The notes under the pieces: generated by a model
What the model was told of the DNA's origin: nothing
The model's input: the letters and a program-made list of their open reading frames with translations, nothing else
The model's database searches: none
Assembly: GCF_001898575.1 (NCBI RefSeq)
Contig: NZ_MKUD01000025.1
Location: 63,892 to 127,891 of the forward strand
DNA length: 64,000 nucleotides
Source of the DNA: Spirosoma sp. 48-14
GTDB lineage: Bacteria > Bacteroidota > Bacteroidia > Cytophagales > Spirosomataceae
Direction of reading: 5' to 3'
Shown here: piece by piece, positions 61,358 through 64,000 of the stretch
Position numbering within the stretch: the stretch's first letter is position 1
Layout of the letters: each line of letters starts with the position of its first letter
Program-made: the position numbers and the translations under genes

Positions 61358-61645
61358 AAATTAAATTATTTGTTTAGCTATCAATTCTTCTAACAAAGAA
61401 GAACTTGGCAAAGGTTTACTACAGAGATCTACCATCTGTCAATAGAAGTTGACTAACTTGATTTAAAAAACGTACCTAACTGGGGAGTTTCCCCTATCGC
61501 AGGTGACCTAAAAAAGTGCCCCAACTTAGGCGGTTACTTTGTCAACTGGAGTCAGCAAACGAGCCAAAACCGCCAGGTTAAGGGACGCGCTTACTGTCGC
61601 ACACATACCCACAAACAAGCACTGATTTTTTGGCGATGCAGCTAA
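61358..61645. other. Intergenic, possible decayed transposase fragment
   Basis: No intact gene. On the plus strand a short frame near 61550-61620 reads GVSKRAKTARLRDALTVAHI, faintly reminiscent of the end of IS110-type transposases; too short to call. Confidence 0.25.
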
Positions 61646-62512
61646 CTATTGTACTGGCGTAACGGTATAGCCTTTTTTGCGTAGTAGATTGATAACGCCG
61701 TTTTCATTGCCCAGGTGACCGGCTCCAAATGCAAAAAAGGTTGGCTTTTCTTTAGCGGCCTTTTCAATCACTGGAATCCAGCTTGTGTTGCGTTTTTCAA
61801 GCAAATCGCCCTCAAACTCATTCATCCCGGCATCGAATTGACTGGTTTTCATCTGCTTCATCAGCTTTTCCAGATCGTGTGTTTTATATGCCGACAAAAA
61901 ATTCTGAAATTCCTTACTGGCGTCTTCGGGTTTACGCGCCATATCGACCAGACTTTTAAATTGCACATCCAGCGGAATTTTATCCAGTGCGGCCATTTGT
62001 GCCTCCAGCGATTCCAGGCCCAACACTTCTTTTTTGTCTTTCTGCGCCATCTGCATAAATGTCAGATCATACGATACTGGCTCGCAATTCAGAATACCCA
62101 TGTACATCAGCGACAATAAGCCAATGGGTTTCATCATGCCCAACTGCGCCAGATTCATGTTCATTTTCTGTTTTAAATAGCTTTCCAGCAGCTTATAATC
62201 GTCGGCCGAGAGATAGTCTTTAGCCGTTTTTCCGTTGGTCATCATAGCCGCTTTCATCATACCTGCCATCATCGTCGGATCATCCATATCCAGTTCCAGG
62301 TAGACCTGCCGGGCATCACTAAGTGCCTTTTTTATTTCGTCGGTAATCGACAGGTCGGTTGGACATACCATATGAAACGTCCCGTAGAGATAGGACGGCT
62401 CTGCCAGCCCCGGCCCGGTCACTTTATAGAGCAGGGCGTGGTCCTGAGCCTGTGTATAAAATGGGTTCATCAGCCACAACACCAACGAGACTATCTTTAG
62501 CGGTTTTTGCAT
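61646..62512 (-). CDS. TraB/GumN-family protein
   Basis: Start taken at ATG 62512 (MQKPLKIVSLVLWLMNPFYT), 288 residues with a signal peptide. GPGLAEPSYLYGTFHMVCPT carries the family's GTFH motif (near 40), VYLELDMDD contains its acidic motif, and the end has FFAFGAGHLGNENGVINLLR with the GAGHL motif. TraB/GumN proteins are extracytoplasmic and probably metal-dependent; the exact role is unknown. Longer frame upstream rejected because it lacks a signal peptide at its start. Confidence 0.85.
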   Translation of the reverse strand: MQKPLKIVSLVLWLMNPFYTQAQDHALLYKVTGPGLAEPSYLYGTFHMVCPTDLSITDEIKKALSDARQVYLELDMDDPTMMAGMMKAAMMTNGKTAKDYLSADDYKLLESYLKQKMNMNLAQLGMMKPIGLLSLMYMGILNCEPVSYDLTFMQMAQKDKKEVLGLESLEAQMAALDKIPLDVQFKSLVDMARKPEDASKEFQNFLSAYKTHDLEKLMKQMKTSQFDAGMNEFEGDLLEKRNTSWIPVIEKAAKEKPTFFAFGAGHLGNENGVINLLRKKGYTVTPVQ

Positions 62513-62660
62513 AAAATTCTTCGTAAAGCCTGAACACAAAAGTAATGAAACAAACCATCGTAAATTGTCGTAATTCACGAACGAATCTGCCTACCGAAAC
62601 TACATTTCCGCTGAGTGTGTAACTTTGGTAGCCTAGTCGAGTTGTTAATCAATACCCCGT

Positions 62661-64000
62661 ATGGTAGCCCAACAGCCTAAATCCGTTCATTCACAAGCAT
62701 TTGCCCATAAAATCCGTCTGGTTACAGCCGCGTCTTTGTTCGATGGGCACGACGCAGCCATCAATCTGATGCGTCGACTTATGCAGGCGTCCGGTGCCGA
62801 AGTGATTCATCTGGGTCATAATCGGTCAGTTGCCGAAATTGTTGACTGTGCCATTCAGGAAGATGTTCAGGGGATTGCCGTGACCAGCTACCAGGGTGGT
62901 CATCTTGAGTTTTTCAAGTATATGTATGATCTGCTACACGAACGTGGAGCTGGTCATATCAAAATCTTTGGAGGTGGTGGCGGCACCATCTTACCAACCG
63001 AAATCGAGGAACTTCATGCCTATGGTATCACCCGCATCTACTCGCCCGACGACGGCCGGGCCATGGGATTGCAGGGCATGATCGACGATTTATTGCACCA
63101 ATGCGACTTTGCTCCTCCGACACCTGATCAGCAGGCGGCTGAACTGTCGCCTGTCGAATCGGATACTATAGCCCGGTTAATTACCACCGCCGAGAATCAT
63201 CCTGAACAATTTGCTCAACCACTTCATCACTCCATCACTCAATACGCCCCCGTTTTAGGCATTACGGGAACGGGAGGTGCCGGAAAATCATCGCTGGTCG
63301 ATGAACTGGTCCTTCGGTTCCTGCGTCAGTACCCGGATAAAACGCTGGCTATCTTATCCGTCGATCCATCGAAACGAAAAACAGGCGGGGCACTGCTGGG
63401 CGATCGGATTCGGATGAATGCCATTCAGTCGCCACGAGTCTATATGCGTTCGCTGGCAACCCGACAATCGAATCTGGCACTGAGTCGGCATGTACAGGAT
63501 GCCATTAACGTATGCAAAGCAGCCCATTTCGACCTGATCATTGTCGAGACCTCGGGCATCGGGCAGTCGGACACTGAGATTACCGAACATGCTGATAAGA
63601 CACTGTATGTAATGACCGCTGAGTATGGAGCAGCCACCCAACTCGAAAAAATCGACATGCTCGATTTCGCGGACGTGATCGCCATCAACAAATTCGATAA
63701 ACGGGGCTCTCTGGATGCCTTACGCGACGTTCGGAAACAGTATCGGCGTAACCACAATCTATGGGATATTGCCGACGATGACCTGCCCATTCTGGGAACT
63801 GTAGCCTCTCAATTTAACGATCCGGGGATGAATGCCCTGTTTGATCGGCTGATGGGGTTGGTTGGCATGGGGCAGGGAGAAGGGAGCATGAAACAGAGCG
63901 ATGGTAATAAACCTCCCCTTGCCCCCACCACGCCTAGCTCCCAGCACCCCACTCCCAGCACCACGCCCCAGGCCATCATTCCCCCAGACCGAGTACGTTA
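62661..64000 (+). CDS. icmF: Fused isobutyryl-CoA mutase IcmF (partial, runs off right edge)
   Basis: Open from ATG 62661 to the window end (446 codons). The B12-binding domain comes first (about 15-150): [18 protein letters not shown] with the cobalt-ligand His30, and [15 protein letters not shown] MeaB-like G-protein chaperone domain follows (about 190-410) with P-loop GTGGAGKS (203-210), [28 protein letters not shown] and NKFDKRG. The mutase domain should follow beyond the edge; the last visible residues are a proline/serine/threonine-rich linker. IcmF interconverts isobutyryl-CoA and n-butyryl-CoA with adenosylcobalamin. Confidence 0.9.
   Translation, partial: MVAQQPKSVHSQAFAHKIRLVTAASLFDGHDAAINLMRRLMQASGAEVIHLGHNRSVAEIVDCAIQEDVQGIAVTSYQGGHLEFFKYMYDLLHERGAGHIKIFGGGGGTILPTEIEELHAYGITRIYSPDDGRAMGLQGMIDDLLHQCDFAPPTPDQQAAELSPVESDTIARLITTAENHPEQFAQPLHHSITQYAPVLGITGTGGAGKSSLVDELVLRFLRQYPDKTLAILSVDPSKRKTGGALLGDRIRMNAIQSPRVYMRSLATRQSNLALSRHVQDAINVCKAAHFDLIIVETSGIGQSDTEITEHADKTLYVMTAEYGAATQLEKIDMLDFADVIAINKFDKRGSLDALRDVRKQYRRNHNLWDIADDDLPILGTVASQFNDPGMNALFDRLMGLVGMGQGEGSMKQSDGNKPPLAPTTPSSQHPTPSTTPQAIIPPDRVR

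Noticed and set aside
61540..61625. IS110-like transposase tail
   Set aside because: Only about 25 codons with weak resemblance; not enough to name an element.
1..64000. CRISPR arrays, rRNA genes, intact insertion sequences
   Set aside because: None seen on reading; the only tandem repeats are the 20-bp iterons at 8595-8660.

Overview
The window looks like a piece of a Cytophagales (Bacteroidota) chromosome, most like Spirosoma or a close relative. The evidence is SusC/SusD genes with an anti-sigma/ECF pair, IcmF, DUF5977- and DUF6712-type phage proteins, few Shine-Dalgarno sequences and about 50% GC in the core genes. This is inferred from the sequence only.

From 1 to about 37.4 kb lies a large prophage, transcribed almost entirely on the minus strand and running off the left edge. 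Reading right to left: a repressor (+ strand, 36748) divergent from small early genes (36442 to 32751); a spanin-like overlapping pair (31395 to 30714); a portal/adaptor/lysis block (30237 to 24473); tail proteins (21337 to 17861); a tail protein and tape measure (14790 to 9957); tail fibre (8481 to 6610); then protease, scaffold, major capsid, head proteins and a terminase-small-like gene (4811 to 1). Seven operons are headed by the same short word on the minus strand, GTCCTTT, about 32-65 bases before the start codon; an eighth copy belongs to a duplicated leader. AT-rich cargo genes sit between these operons, most of them just upstream of such a site: an LRR lipoprotein, an unknown protein, an OLD-family nuclease with a potassium-channel-like protein, a PQQ-propeller lipoprotein, further secreted proteins and a membrane protein. 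The OLD nuclease/ion channel pair is the best candidate for an undescribed defence system. Both genes are broken as read, one by an in-frame stop and the other by a nine-T tract.

A possible attachment remnant (tRNA-like 3' end plus terminator) lies near 37.36-37.44 kb. It is followed by an AT-rich frameshifted membrane gene (37481-39873), a small zinc-ribbon gene with an internal stop, and a chromosomal paralogue of one prophage cargo gene.

From 40.7 kb the sequence is ordinary chromosome: a lipoprotein/small membrane protein/SPFH operon, a receiver-only response regulator, an MBL-fold hydrolase, AlaA aminotransferase, and a polymer or carbohydrate uptake locus (ECF sigma, FecR, SusC with STN domain, SusD, secreted FAD oxidoreductase). 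These are followed by an isochorismatase-fold hydrolase, an AT-rich Mrr-type restriction endonuclease, a TraB/GumN protein and the start of icmF, which runs off the right edge.
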